DNA of 64,000 nt from JBLUOA01 sp048060095 (lineage in GTDB: Bacteria > Pseudomonadota > Alphaproteobacteria > Rhodobacterales > Rhodobacteraceae), in the NCBI RefSeq assembly GCF_048060095.1, contig NZ_JBLUOA010000001.1:2046001-2110000 (forward strand), given 5' to 3'. Under the pieces are notes generated by a model. The model did no database searches, was not told the origin of the DNA, and was given only the letters and a program-made list of their open reading frames with translations. Below, piece after piece: positions 27,091 through 35,950 of the stretch. The position numbers were made by a program, and so were the translations under genes. The first letter of the stretch is position 1. Each line of letters begins with the position of its first letter.

Positions 27091-28174
27091 CGCCTCCATC
27101 GCCAGCCGCGCGAAGTTTGACGCGATCCGCTACGCCCAGCTTTGGGAAGACGCAGACGTTTTGACGGCGGCAATGGGCGACGTCGCGGGTGCCACGCTGG
27201 TATCGATCTGTTCTGCCGGGGACAACGCGCTGGCCTTGCTGACACTCGACCCCGCCCGCGTGATCGCGGTGGATCTGTCGCCTGCGCAATTGAACTGCCT
27301 GCATCTTCGGATCGGCGCGATACGGGCACTGGACCACGGCGCGTTTCTGGAGCTGATGGGCGCCCGACCAAGCGACCGACGCGGCGCGCTACTGGACCAA
27401 GCGTTGGCAGAACAGACAGATGACGTTCGCGCTTTTTGGAAGGCGCTGGAACCCGAAGTCATCGCCCGTGGCGCTGGTGGTGTTGGTAAGTTTGAAAAAT
27501 ATTTTCGTATATTTTCCAAATACCTATTGCCTCTTGTTCATTCGCGCCGAACCGTCAATGACATCTTCACTCCGCGAAACCCCACCGACCGGGCCAAGTT
27601 CTTCGACACCCGGTTCAACACATGGCGCTGGCGTGGGCTGGTCCGCCTGTTCTTTTCCCGCTTCGTCATGGGGCGGATGGGCCGCGACGCCGCGTTCTTC
27701 GATCACGTCGATGGCAGCGTCGCCGATCACGTGCTGCGCCGGGTGCGGCATGCGGGCGTCACGACGGACCCGTCGCAGAACCCCTATCTGCACTGGATCA
27801 TGACGACGACCCACGGCGATGCGCTGCCCCTGCCGTGGCGGGCCGAACATTACGACACGATCCGCGACCGCCTTGATCGCGTCGAAACCCACCTTGGCCC
27901 GATGGAAGCGCTCGACCAGACCGGTATCGCTGGCTTCAACCTGTCCGACATCTTTGAATATATGTCTCCTGACGCAATGGCCGAGGCTTACGGCGGCCTT
28001 CTGAATATGGCCGCCCCCGGCACGCGGCTGGTCTATTGGAACATGATGGCCCCCCGGCGCAGGCCCGACACCTTCGCCGATCAGGTTGAAACCCTGACCA
28101 AGCTGGAAGACCGCTTGAAAGCCGCCGACATGGCGTTTTTCTACTCCGATTTCGTGGTTGAGGAGGTGCTGTGA
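27083..28174 (+). CDS. DUF3419 family protein, BtaA-like aminocarboxypropyl transferase
   Basis: A 363-residue protein with the DUF3419 pattern: RYAQLWEDADVL, then a Rossmann SAM-binding core (SICSAGDNALALL, VIAVDLSPAQLNCLHLRIGAI) and later NLSDIFEYMSPDAMAEAYG. The characterised member BtaA moves the 3-amino-3-carboxypropyl group of S-adenosylmethionine to diacylglycerol in betaine-lipid synthesis. No BtaB N-methyltransferase is present here, so the product would stay a homoserine ether or be modified otherwise. The ATG overlaps the previous gene by eight bases. The acceptor in this operon is unknown. Confidence 0.85.
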   Translation: MTDASIASRAKFDAIRYAQLWEDADVLTAAMGDVAGATLVSICSAGDNALALLTLDPARVIAVDLSPAQLNCLHLRIGAIRALDHGAFLELMGARPSDRRGALLDQALAEQTDDVRAFWKALEPEVIARGAGGVGKFEKYFRIFSKYLLPLVHSRRTVNDIFTPRNPTDRAKFFDTRFNTWRWRGLVRLFFSRFVMGRMGRDAAFFDHVDGSVADHVLRRVRHAGVTTDPSQNPYLHWIMTTTHGDALPLPWRAEHYDTIRDRLDRVETHLGPMEALDQTGIAGFNLSDIFEYMSPDAMAEAYGGLLNMAAPGTRLVYWNMMAPRRRPDTFADQVETLTKLEDRLKAADMAFFYSDFVVEEVL

Positions 28175-29490
28175 CCGCGACCGCGCAAATAGCCGTCGCA
28201 TTCGGCGCAATTGCTCTGCTGCTCGCCGGGATGGCCGTGCTGCGCCATGTGGGCACGCGCTGGCAATGGACGGCTGAGGTGCAGCGCAAAACTGTTCATG
28301 TCGGCGCAGGGTGCCTTGCGATGGTGCTGCCGTGGCTGTTCACGGACGATTGGCCGGTTTACCTTCTGCTCGGCATGACGCTGCTTGTGATGGTCGCGCT
28401 GCGCTTGCCTGCCCTCGGGATATTTGGCGCGTCTCTTCATAGTGTTGAGCGTCGTTCCTACGGTGAATTCCTCCTCGTGATCGCGGTTGGCCTCGTGTTT
28501 CTGTTATCCGATCGGGTGCCGGTTCTCTATGTCCTGCCGCTCGCCGTTCTGACGCTTGGCGATGCCGCCGCCGCCTTGGCCGGTAGCACCTACGGAAGAC
28601 GGTTCTTCAAAGTCGAAGACGGGCTGAAAAGCGTTGAGGGCAGCACGGCGTTCTTTCTCGTGACGCTCGTTCTTGCGATGGTTTGCCTTTTGCTGCTCAG
28701 CAATGTTCCTCGGATCAATGTCGTTGTCTTAGCTGTTGTTATTGCAGGATTTGCGACTTTGGTTGAGGCCGACAGTTGGCGCGGGTTTGACAACCTGTTC
28801 CTGCCGATGGGCGTTCTGGTTTTCCTTGCCACGACGATCAACGCGTCGCCCGTCGACGTGACGATCCGCATGGGGCTGTTCCTGTCCGCAATGATCGGCT
28901 TTCTGGCCATTGCGCCGCGTTTGGGCCTGTCGACGCACGCCGCCCGCGTCTACGTGATCGCGGCGTTCATGCTGCTGTCCGTGACCACGGTCCAGAACGC
29001 CCTGCTCCCCGTGTTGATGCTTGCAACACATGCAGGCGCGCGCATGGCCGTCCCCTCGGCCGAAAAATTCCCCGATCTTGATATCGTCGCAGCGCTTGCG
29101 CTTGTCAGCTTCGGATTTCTAGCGGCGGGCGAAGCGGTCGGGGCCAATGCGCTCAACTTCTTTGCGCTTGCCACTGCGGCGACAGCCACGGGGTTCGCGA
29201 CGCTCTGGGCGGCTGACCATGCGCCCTGGATCAGAGCCTTGACCGCCTGCATCGCGGCGGTTCTGTTCTACGCCTTGTGGTGGGCCGTGGTGCAATCCAA
29301 CCCGGTCAAGGCGCATTGGCATCCGAACCTTGGCCTGATCGCCGCCCTTTGCGTCGCCGCCAGCGCGGGCTTCGCCGCCGCGCGTCCGGCGCTGTTTGCC
29401 ACGGCCCGCAGTGCGACCGTGACGGCACTTGGCGCGCTTCCGCCCGCTTTGCTCTACTTCCTGTTCGTCGCACAAAGGGGCATTTTATGA
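28171..29490 (+). CDS. CTP-dependent polyprenol/diacylglycerol kinase-like membrane protein
   Basis: A 439-residue polytopic membrane protein. The first half matches the dolichol kinase/phytol kinase (VTE5)/yeast DGK1 and phosphatidate cytidylyltransferase group: QRKTVHVGAGCLAM near residue 40 and LGDAAAALAGSTYGRRFF...GLKSVEGSTAFF at residues about 129-160. The second half adds about six further helices I cannot assign. Relatives phosphorylate a lipid alcohol with CTP. Directly after a BtaA-like gene and beside a UbiA gene, it may phosphorylate an isoprenoid or glyceride alcohol. The GTG start has GAGGAGG upstream and overlaps the previous stop. Confidence 0.8.
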   Translation: MTATAQIAVAFGAIALLLAGMAVLRHVGTRWQWTAEVQRKTVHVGAGCLAMVLPWLFTDDWPVYLLLGMTLLVMVALRLPALGIFGASLHSVERRSYGEFLLVIAVGLVFLLSDRVPVLYVLPLAVLTLGDAAAALAGSTYGRRFFKVEDGLKSVEGSTAFFLVTLVLAMVCLLLLSNVPRINVVVLAVVIAGFATLVEADSWRGFDNLFLPMGVLVFLATTINASPVDVTIRMGLFLSAMIGFLAIAPRLGLSTHAARVYVIAAFMLLSVTTVQNALLPVLMLATHAGARMAVPSAEKFPDLDIVAALALVSFGFLAAGEAVGANALNFFALATAATATGFATLWAADHAPWIRALTACIAAVLFYALWWAVVQSNPVKAHWHPNLGLIAALCVAASAGFAAARPALFATARSATVTALGALPPALLYFLFVAQRGIL

Positions 29491-30335
29491 CCAAGGACGT
29501 CATCAAATCCGACGGGGCCCGCGCCGCGATCTACCGCGATGCCCCGCGTTGGGACGGCATGAAGACGGCCAGCATCGGGGATTTCCGTTGCGAAGACGCA
29601 GAAACCGGCGCGGCCCTGCTTCGGCAGATAACGGAAACCGTCGCGACTGAAGGGTTCAGCGCCGTGATCGGCCCGATGAACGGCAACACGTGGAACAGCT
29701 ATCGGCTGGTGTCGGAAAGCGACGGCAGATCCCCGTTTTTGATGGAGCCAACGTCAAATTCACATGACGCCGAGGCATTCAAGCAGGCCGGGTTCGATAC
29801 GATTGGCCGCTATTTCTCAGCCAGCGCGTCGGTGGCGGACACGCTTGCCACATTACCGCAGGCGGACGACCGGATTGAGGTCACGACGTGGGATGGAACA
29901 AAACCCGAAGAACACTTTTCAAATGTTTACGATCTTTCGATAAAAGCGTTCTCTGACAACGCGTTCTACACCCCGATCAGCCGCGAAGTGTTTCTGGAAA
30001 TGTATATGCCGTTCGTCCCGCTTCTTCGGAAAGAACTGATCCTTCTGGCGCGAGACAGCGCGACGGGGGAGTTGGTCGGCTTCCTATTCGGCATCCCGAA
30101 TTTTCAGGAAGGCCAAGCGCCCGAAAGCGTTATCCTCAAGACCTACGCGAGCCTTCAACCGGGTGCCGGACGCGCGCTGAGCAAGGCGTTTCATCAGGCA
30201 GCACATGACCTTGGCTTCAAAACCGCGATCCATGCGCTGATCCACGATGACAACGACTCCGCCGAACGCAGCCGGATGCACGGAGCGACCGTCTTCCGCC
30301 GCTATGATCTGATGGGCCTACGAATCGATGGCTGA
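29487..30335 (+). CDS. GNAT family N-acetyltransferase-like protein
   Basis: A 282-residue protein whose fold looks like a GNAT acyltransferase. The first part (RCEDAETGAALLRQITE, FSAVIGPMNGNTWNSYRLV) and the second (RKELILLARDSATGELVGFLFGIPNF, then ILKTYASLQPGAGRALSKAFHQAAHDLGFKTAIHALIHDDN) fit two GNAT-like halves, the latter holding the acyl-CoA-binding segment. An N-acylation of an amine or aminocarboxypropyl group would fit the preceding BtaA-like enzyme, but that is inference. AAGGGG lies six bases before the ATG, which overlaps the kinase-like stop. Confidence 0.75.
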   Translation: MTKDVIKSDGARAAIYRDAPRWDGMKTASIGDFRCEDAETGAALLRQITETVATEGFSAVIGPMNGNTWNSYRLVSESDGRSPFLMEPTSNSHDAEAFKQAGFDTIGRYFSASASVADTLATLPQADDRIEVTTWDGTKPEEHFSNVYDLSIKAFSDNAFYTPISREVFLEMYMPFVPLLRKELILLARDSATGELVGFLFGIPNFQEGQAPESVILKTYASLQPGAGRALSKAFHQAAHDLGFKTAIHALIHDDNDSAERSRMHGATVFRRYDLMGLRIDG

Positions 30336-31755
30336 CCTCGTTTCCGTCTTTGCCGAGGCAGCTGATCGGTTCGGGTCGCGCACCGCTTTGGTTGAGCCAG
30401 GCGGAGAAATCAGTTTTCAAGACCTCCACACCCGCGCAATGGGCTTTGCTGCGCGGTGTGCGGCAAACGGCATCTCGCGCGGGGATCGGATTATCGTGGC
30501 GATGCCCGTCGGCATTGATCTTTACATTGCATTGGCGGCGGCTTGGTCATTGGGGGCCACGGTGGTTTTTCCCGAACCGGCAATGGGCCTGCGCGGCTTT
30601 CGCCACGCGGTCAAAACCACCCAGCCCCGCGCGTTTTTCGGCAGCGGCCGATACCGCTGGCTGCGGTTGATCCTGCCGCAACTCTGGCGCTGCAAGACGC
30701 TGGCCCCAAGGGCGTCCGACACCGACGCCCACGCTCCTGCCCCCCTGACTGACGATGATCCGGCGCTGATTTCTTTCACCTCAGGCTCTACCGGTGCGCC
30801 AAAGGCAATCTTGCGCGGTCACGGTTTCCTCATGGCGCAGAAGGCGGCGGTCGATCCGTTGCTGACGACCGACAAGGATGATGTCGATCTGGTCGCCTTT
30901 CCGGTCTTTGTCCTGCTCAACCTCGCGGCGGGGCGCACATCGGTGCTCCCGAACTGGCGGGCGGGTCAGCAGGATGATGTTACTGGCGATGCGCTTGCAC
31001 GTTGGATCGACGCGAACAAGGCGACCCGCTTGCTGCTGCCCCCGGCGCTTTGCGAAACGCTGTCACGGTTCGACCTGCCTGACAGCGTCCACACGATCTT
31101 TACCGGCGGTGGTCCGGTCTTTCCGGGCTTGGTTGAACGGTTGAAAAGCAACCAGCCGCGATTGCGCGTCGTTTCCGTCTATGGCTCGACCGAGGCGGAG
31201 CCGATTGCCGAACTCGACTGGGCGGACCTGTTCCCTGCTGACCACAACACGATGGCAACGGGCGGAGGGTTGCTGGCTGGCAAGCCCGTCCCCGACATCC
31301 GCCTGCGCATCGTTGACGAAGAGATTCAGGTCGCGGGTGCGCATGTGAATAATGGCTACCTCAACCCCGCCGATGACCGCAGCACGAAGCTTCGCGAGGG
31401 CGACACGATCTGGCACCGCACCGGCGACGCGGGCCGGTTGGATGATGAAGGGCGGCTTTGGCTGCTCGGTCGGCTGTCCGCGGTGGCGACGAAGAACGGC
31501 CACCGCATCCACCCCTTCCCGGTTGAGGTCGCAGCACAAAGCTGGCCCGGTGTCACCCGCGCCGCACTTTGGTCGGGTGATGATCGCTTGGTTTTGGTGA
31601 TCGAAGGCGCGGGGATCAACGAAACCGACTGCGCCCGCAAGACCGTAGCTTTGGGGTTGGATGATGTCCGGGTCGTCAGTGAAATCCCGCTTGACCGTCG
31701 CCACCGATCAAAGATCGACTACCCCGCGCTGAACGCGATGATGCGGCGTGGCTAG
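30328..31755 (+). CDS. AMP-dependent acyl ligase, short form
   Basis: A 475-residue adenylate-forming enzyme, about 50-70 residues shorter than acyl-CoA synthetases. Motifs: FTSGSTGAPKA (residues 150-160), VYGSTEAEP, HRTGDAGRLDDEGRLWLLGR and the C-terminal lysine region RRHRSKIDYPAL. It should activate a carboxylic acid as acyl-AMP and pass it to CoA or directly to an acceptor. It overlaps the GNAT gene by eight bases and closes the operon, converging on hutF with a four-base overlap. It could supply the acyl thioester used by the GNAT or by the HMGR-like reductase. Confidence 0.87.
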   Translation: MADLVSVFAEAADRFGSRTALVEPGGEISFQDLHTRAMGFAARCAANGISRGDRIIVAMPVGIDLYIALAAAWSLGATVVFPEPAMGLRGFRHAVKTTQPRAFFGSGRYRWLRLILPQLWRCKTLAPRASDTDAHAPAPLTDDDPALISFTSGSTGAPKAILRGHGFLMAQKAAVDPLLTTDKDDVDLVAFPVFVLLNLAAGRTSVLPNWRAGQQDDVTGDALARWIDANKATRLLLPPALCETLSRFDLPDSVHTIFTGGGPVFPGLVERLKSNQPRLRVVSVYGSTEAEPIAELDWADLFPADHNTMATGGGLLAGKPVPDIRLRIVDEEIQVAGAHVNNGYLNPADDRSTKLREGDTIWHRTGDAGRLDDEGRLWLLGRLSAVATKNGHRIHPFPVEVAAQSWPGVTRAALWSGDDRLVLVIEGAGINETDCARKTVALGLDDVRVVSEIPLDRRHRSKIDYPALNAMMRRG

Positions 31756-33110
31756 ATAGACTCCAACAGGTCAGCGATGGCACCGCGATAGGTGCCGACA
31801 ATGCTGTCCCGCGCGACGTGCCGCCCGCCCTTCACCATATGGCGCCCGGCAGACCATACGTCGGTGACGACATTGTCCTTGGCCGTGAAGACAAGCCCGT
31901 CAAGGATTTGATCCGGCGCCAGGGCGCAAAGGCTTGGGTCGCTGCTGTCGATGGCAACCAGATCGGCCAGACGGCCCGCCGCAATCTCTCCCGCGTTCCG
32001 ACCCAGCGCCTGCGCCCCGCCCAGCGCCGCTCCAGTGTAAAGCGTGTGGCCGACCGATCCCTCACCCGCGACCATCACGTTCCGCGCCAGATCCCGGAGA
32101 CGCTGCGAATACTCAAGCGTGCGCAGTTCTTCGGTGAGAGAGATATTCACGTTGGAGTCAGACCCGACTCCGAACGCCCCACCGGCCCCCAGATAGGTCG
32201 GGCCATTGAACGGACCGTCGCCCAAATTCGCCTCTGTGATCGGGCAAAGGCCCGCAACGGCACCCGACTCGGCCATCGCTTGCGTTTCGCCGTCCGTGAT
32301 GTGGGTCGCGTGGATCAGGCACCAATCCCGGTTGATGGACGCATTATTCAGCAGCCAATCGACGGGCCGCGCGCCAAGCCATGCTTCGATATCGACCACT
32401 TCCTTTGGCTGCTCTGCGATGTGGATGTGGATCGGCCCGCTATCGTGGCCCGCCAAAACGGCTTGCAGGTCGTCCGGGGAGGTCGCGCGCAGCGAATGCG
32501 GCGCGATACCGATCTGTGTGTCGCTTGGTAGATCCCCCAGCCCAGCGCCTGCGGAATCGACCAACGCCAGAAACTCATCAACGCTATTGCCAAAGCGCAA
32601 TTGCCCTTCGGACAGCGCCACCTGCCCGGCCCCGCCATAGGTATAAAGCACCGGAAGATGTGTCAGGCCGATGCCGGTTTGCGATGCAGCGGCGAAGATG
32701 CGGTGTGACAACTCAGCGATATCGCCATACCGCGCGCCGCCCTTTTGATGGTGCACGTAGTGGAATTCACCGACGGCGGCATAACCCGCCTCCTGCATCT
32801 CCATGAAAACGAGGGCCGCAATCGCCTCAATCTGCGGCGGTGTCAGGCGATCCATGAAGCGATACATCAGGTCGCGCCAGGTCCAGAAACTATCCCGCCC
32901 GGCTTTTCGATACTCGGTCATACCCGCCATCGCCCGCTGAAAACTGTGGCTGTGCAGGTTCCCAAGCGCAGGCAGCAAAGTGTCAACGCGGGCGTCGCCC
33001 GCCGAGGGCTTCGCCCCCACATCGACCGAAGCAATCATCCCATCCTGAACGGTCAGCCGGACGTCTTCTGCCCAAACTTCGCCAAGCAATGCCTGTTTTG
33101 CAAAAATCAC
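31752..33110 (-). CDS. hutF: Formimidoylglutamate deiminase
   Basis: A 452-residue amidohydrolase that turns N-formimidoyl-L-glutamate into N-formyl-L-glutamate plus ammonia. Zinc-site features include LGNLHSHSFQRAMAGM, GEFHYVHH, HIHIAEQPKEV, HATHI and GVGSDSNVNISL. It starts with GTG, preceded by GGGA eight bases upstream; the nearby ATG is in another frame. It is divergent from hutIHGU and together with HutG defines the two-step formylglutamate branch. Confidence 0.95.
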   Translation of the reverse strand: MIFAKQALLGEVWAEDVRLTVQDGMIASVDVGAKPSAGDARVDTLLPALGNLHSHSFQRAMAGMTEYRKAGRDSFWTWRDLMYRFMDRLTPPQIEAIAALVFMEMQEAGYAAVGEFHYVHHQKGGARYGDIAELSHRIFAAASQTGIGLTHLPVLYTYGGAGQVALSEGQLRFGNSVDEFLALVDSAGAGLGDLPSDTQIGIAPHSLRATSPDDLQAVLAGHDSGPIHIHIAEQPKEVVDIEAWLGARPVDWLLNNASINRDWCLIHATHITDGETQAMAESGAVAGLCPITEANLGDGPFNGPTYLGAGGAFGVGSDSNVNISLTEELRTLEYSQRLRDLARNVMVAGEGSVGHTLYTGAALGGAQALGRNAGEIAAGRLADLVAIDSSDPSLCALAPDQILDGLVFTAKDNVVTDVWSAGRHMVKGGRHVARDSIVGTYRGAIADLLESI

Positions 33111-33136
33111 CCGGTTATTCCCATGCTAAAGGATTT

Positions 33137-33150
33137 TATGTATAGACATA
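33137..33150. promoter_or_regulatory. Inverted repeat in the hut divergent promoter
   Basis: TATGT-ATAG-ACATA is a perfect 5-bp inverted repeat between hutF and hutI within a very AT-rich 93-base gap. Its TGTATA-like core resembles operators of HutC, the GntR-type histidine-utilisation repressor. No hutC gene is in the window, so the assignment is inference. Confidence 0.4.
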
Positions 33151-33203
33151 TTACATGATAATTTATACCAGAAAAGACGATTCTTGCAGAAGGTTGACCG
33201 ATC

Positions 33204-34415
33204 ATGGCGAACTCCGGACAAGTGCTTATCGATCTTCAGGCGGCGACGATGGCGGGGGGCGACGCGCCCTACGGCTTGATTGAGGACGCCGCGATTGCCT
33301 TGCGGGATGGGCACATTGTTTGGGTCGGGCCGCAGTCCGATCTGCCCGGCCGTTTTAACGGCTTTGATCAGGTTTCACTGGACGGTCGTCTGATCACCCC
33401 CGGCCTGACCGACTGCCACACGCATATCGTCCATGGCGGTGACCGCGCCGTTGAGTTCGAGATGCGCCTGAACGGAGCATCTTACCAAGAGGTCGCCCGC
33501 GCTGGCGGGGGCATCGTGTCGACCGTGACCGCCACCCGGAATGCGACTGATGATGACCTTTTGGCCAATGCACTGACCCGCGCCGATGTGTTGATCGGCG
33601 AAGGCGTCACGACGCTGGAGATCAAGTCGGGCTATGGCCTCGACGTTGACACCGAACTGCGGATGCTGCGCGTCGCACGGGCCGTTGCCGCCAAGCGCCC
33701 GGTTCGGGTGCGCACATCGTTCCTCGGCGCCCACGCCACGCCGCCGGAATACAAGGGCCGCGATGACGCCTACATTGATGAGGTCTGCATCCCCGCCCTG
33801 CGCGCTGCCCATGCCGAAGGGCTGGTCGACGCGGTGGACGGTTTCTGCGAAGGCATCGCGTTTTCACCCGACCAGATCGCGCGAGTTTTCGATGTGGCGA
33901 AGGAACTGGGGCTACCGATGAAGCTACATGCCGAACAACTCTCCAACCTCGGCGGGGCGAAATTGGCCGCAAGTTACGGTGCGCTATCTGCGGATCATGT
34001 CGAATACCTCGACGAAGACGGAGCCGAAGCGATGGCGGATGCGGGCACCGTCGCCGTCATCCTGCCCGGCGCGTTCTACACCTTGCGCGAAACGCAGGCA
34101 CCGCCGGTTGACGCCTTCCGCAACCATGACGTGCCGATGGCGCTTGCGACGGATTGCAACCCGGGATCGTCGCCGCTGACCTCTCTGCTGCTGACGATGA
34201 ACATGGGCTGCACCCTGTTTCGCATGACGCCGGAGGAGGCGTTGCGCGGCGTAACGGTCAACGCCGCCCGTGCGCTTGGTTTGACGGATGTCGGCACGAT
34301 CACCGAAGGCCAACGCGCCGAACTGGCGGTTTGGGATGTCGAACACCCGGCCGAACTGTCCTACCGCATCGGGTTCAACCCGCTTCACACGCGGATTGTA
34401 GGGGCGACGCAATGA
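33204..34415 (+). CDS. hutI: Imidazolonepropionase
   Basis: A 403-residue metal-dependent amidohydrolase that opens 4-imidazolone-5-propionate to N-formimidoylglutamate, the third step of histidine breakdown. The metal motif is TDCHTHIVHGGDR, followed by ATRNATDDDLL, EIKSGYGLD, RTSFLGAHATPPEY, KLHAEQLSN and ATDCNPGSSP, all normal for HutI. It is the first gene of the rightward hut operon and overlaps hutH by ATGA. Confidence 0.96.
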   Translation: MANSGQVLIDLQAATMAGGDAPYGLIEDAAIALRDGHIVWVGPQSDLPGRFNGFDQVSLDGRLITPGLTDCHTHIVHGGDRAVEFEMRLNGASYQEVARAGGGIVSTVTATRNATDDDLLANALTRADVLIGEGVTTLEIKSGYGLDVDTELRMLRVARAVAAKRPVRVRTSFLGAHATPPEYKGRDDAYIDEVCIPALRAAHAEGLVDAVDGFCEGIAFSPDQIARVFDVAKELGLPMKLHAEQLSNLGGAKLAASYGALSADHVEYLDEDGAEAMADAGTVAVILPGAFYTLRETQAPPVDAFRNHDVPMALATDCNPGSSPLTSLLLTMNMGCTLFRMTPEEALRGVTVNAARALGLTDVGTITEGQRAELAVWDVEHPAELSYRIGFNPLHTRIVGATQ

Positions 34416-35950
34416 AAACCCTCACACTCACCCCCGGCGCCGTCACCCTGGCCGATCTTGAGGTTGTCTTTCGCAACGAAGCCGCCATTCGGCTCGACCC
34501 GTCCTGCCGCCCGGCCATGCAGGACGCAGAGGCGCGGATTGCAGCCGCTGCGAATGGGGACGCGGCAGTTTACGGCGTCAATACGGGCTTCGGCAAGCTC
34601 GCCAGCGTCAAGATTGCGGCGGAGGATACGGCCGACCTACAGCGCAACCTGATCCTTTCTCATTGCTGCGGCGTTGGCGATCCAATCCCGCGCGGACATG
34701 CTCGGCTGATGATGGCGCTTAAGCTGCTCAGCCTCGGGCGCGGGGCGTCGGGCGTGCGGCTTGAGATCGTGGACCTGATCGAAGCGATGCTGGCCAAGGG
34801 CGTCACCCCGGTGATCCCCGTGCAGGGGTCCGTCGGGGCGTCGGGCGACCTTGCCCCGCTTGCACATATGGCCGCCGTTCTGATGGGGCATGGAGAGGCA
34901 GAGGTTGAGGGCGAAACGCTCCCCGGTGCCGAGGCGTTGAAACGTGCGGGGCTGGCCCCCGTCGTGCTTGGTGCGAAAGAAGGGCTAGCGCTCATCAACG
35001 GCACGCAATTCAGCACCGCCTTTGCGCTGGCCGGGCTGTTCGGCGCGTGGCGCGGGATGCAAAGCGCGCTGGTCACGTCGGCGCTGTCGACCGACGCGAT
35101 CATGGGCTCCACCGCGCCGCTACAGCCCGAAATCCACACCCTGCGCGGTCATGCGGGCCAGATCGACGCCGCCGCCACGATGCGCAAATTGCTGAGTGGC
35201 TCGGAAATCCGCGAAAGCCACCGCGAAGGCGATTCCCGCGTCCAGGACCCTTACTGCATCCGCTGCCAGCCACAGGTCACAGGCGCGGCGATGGACATAT
35301 TGCGTATGGCCGCCCGGACTTTGGAGGTTGAGGCGAACGCCGCCACCGACAATCCGCTGGTTCTGGCGGGTGCCGATATGATCGTGTCCGGTGGGAACTT
35401 CCACGCTGAACCCGTTGGTTTTGCTGCGGATATGATCGCGCTGGCTCTGTCAGAAATCGGCGCGATTGCGCAACGTCGGGTGGCGCTGATGGTGGACCCA
35501 ACGCTTAGCTTTGACCTGCCGCCATTCCTGACGCCGGACCCCGGCCTGAATTCAGGCTACATGATTGCCGAAGTTACCACCGCCGCGCTGATGAGCGAGA
35601 ACAAGCACCTCGCCAATCCCTGTGTGACGGACAGCACCCCGACCAGCGCCAATCAGGAGGACCACGTGAGCATGTCCGCCCACGGCGCGGTTCGTTTGGG
35701 TCGGATGGTTGAAAACCTCGAACGTATTTTGGGGGTCGAACTCCTCTGCGCCGCGCAGGGGGTCGAGTTTCGCGCGCCTTTGACGACGAGCGATGCGCTA
35801 GCGAAGGTGATCGCGGTTCTCCGGCAAACCGTTCCGACGTTGGCCGAGGATCGCTACCTCGCCCCTGATCTGGAGCAGGCGGCGCTCCTCATCCGCTCAG
35901 GCGCGGTCGTGGAAAGCACCGGCACCGCTATACCGGACCTCTCCGCATGA
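34412..35950 (+). CDS. hutH: Histidine ammonia-lyase
   Basis: A 512-residue lyase converting histidine to urocanate and ammonia. Ala143-Ser144-Gly145 in GSVGASGDLAPL form the self-made MIO cofactor. YGVNTGFGKLA near the N-terminus, QDPYCIRCQPQVTGA and the Asn/Gln/Glu active-site segments are conserved. The start is the ATG overlapping the hutI stop; the frame is open further upstream only as a shadow of hutI. Length is normal for the family. Confidence 0.97.
   Translation: MKTLTLTPGAVTLADLEVVFRNEAAIRLDPSCRPAMQDAEARIAAAANGDAAVYGVNTGFGKLASVKIAAEDTADLQRNLILSHCCGVGDPIPRGHARLMMALKLLSLGRGASGVRLEIVDLIEAMLAKGVTPVIPVQGSVGASGDLAPLAHMAAVLMGHGEAEVEGETLPGAEALKRAGLAPVVLGAKEGLALINGTQFSTAFALAGLFGAWRGMQSALVTSALSTDAIMGSTAPLQPEIHTLRGHAGQIDAAATMRKLLSGSEIRESHREGDSRVQDPYCIRCQPQVTGAAMDILRMAARTLEVEANAATDNPLVLAGADMIVSGGNFHAEPVGFAADMIALALSEIGAIAQRRVALMVDPTLSFDLPPFLTPDPGLNSGYMIAEVTTAALMSENKHLANPCVTDSTPTSANQEDHVSMSAHGAVRLGRMVENLERILGVELLCAAQGVEFRAPLTTSDALAKVIAVLRQTVPTLAEDRYLAPDLEQAALLIRSGAVVESTGTAIPDLSA

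Noticed and set aside
27083..28174. Calling the DUF3419 gene btaA
   Set aside because: There is no BtaB next to it and the operon context is different, so the acceptor may not be diacylglycerol.
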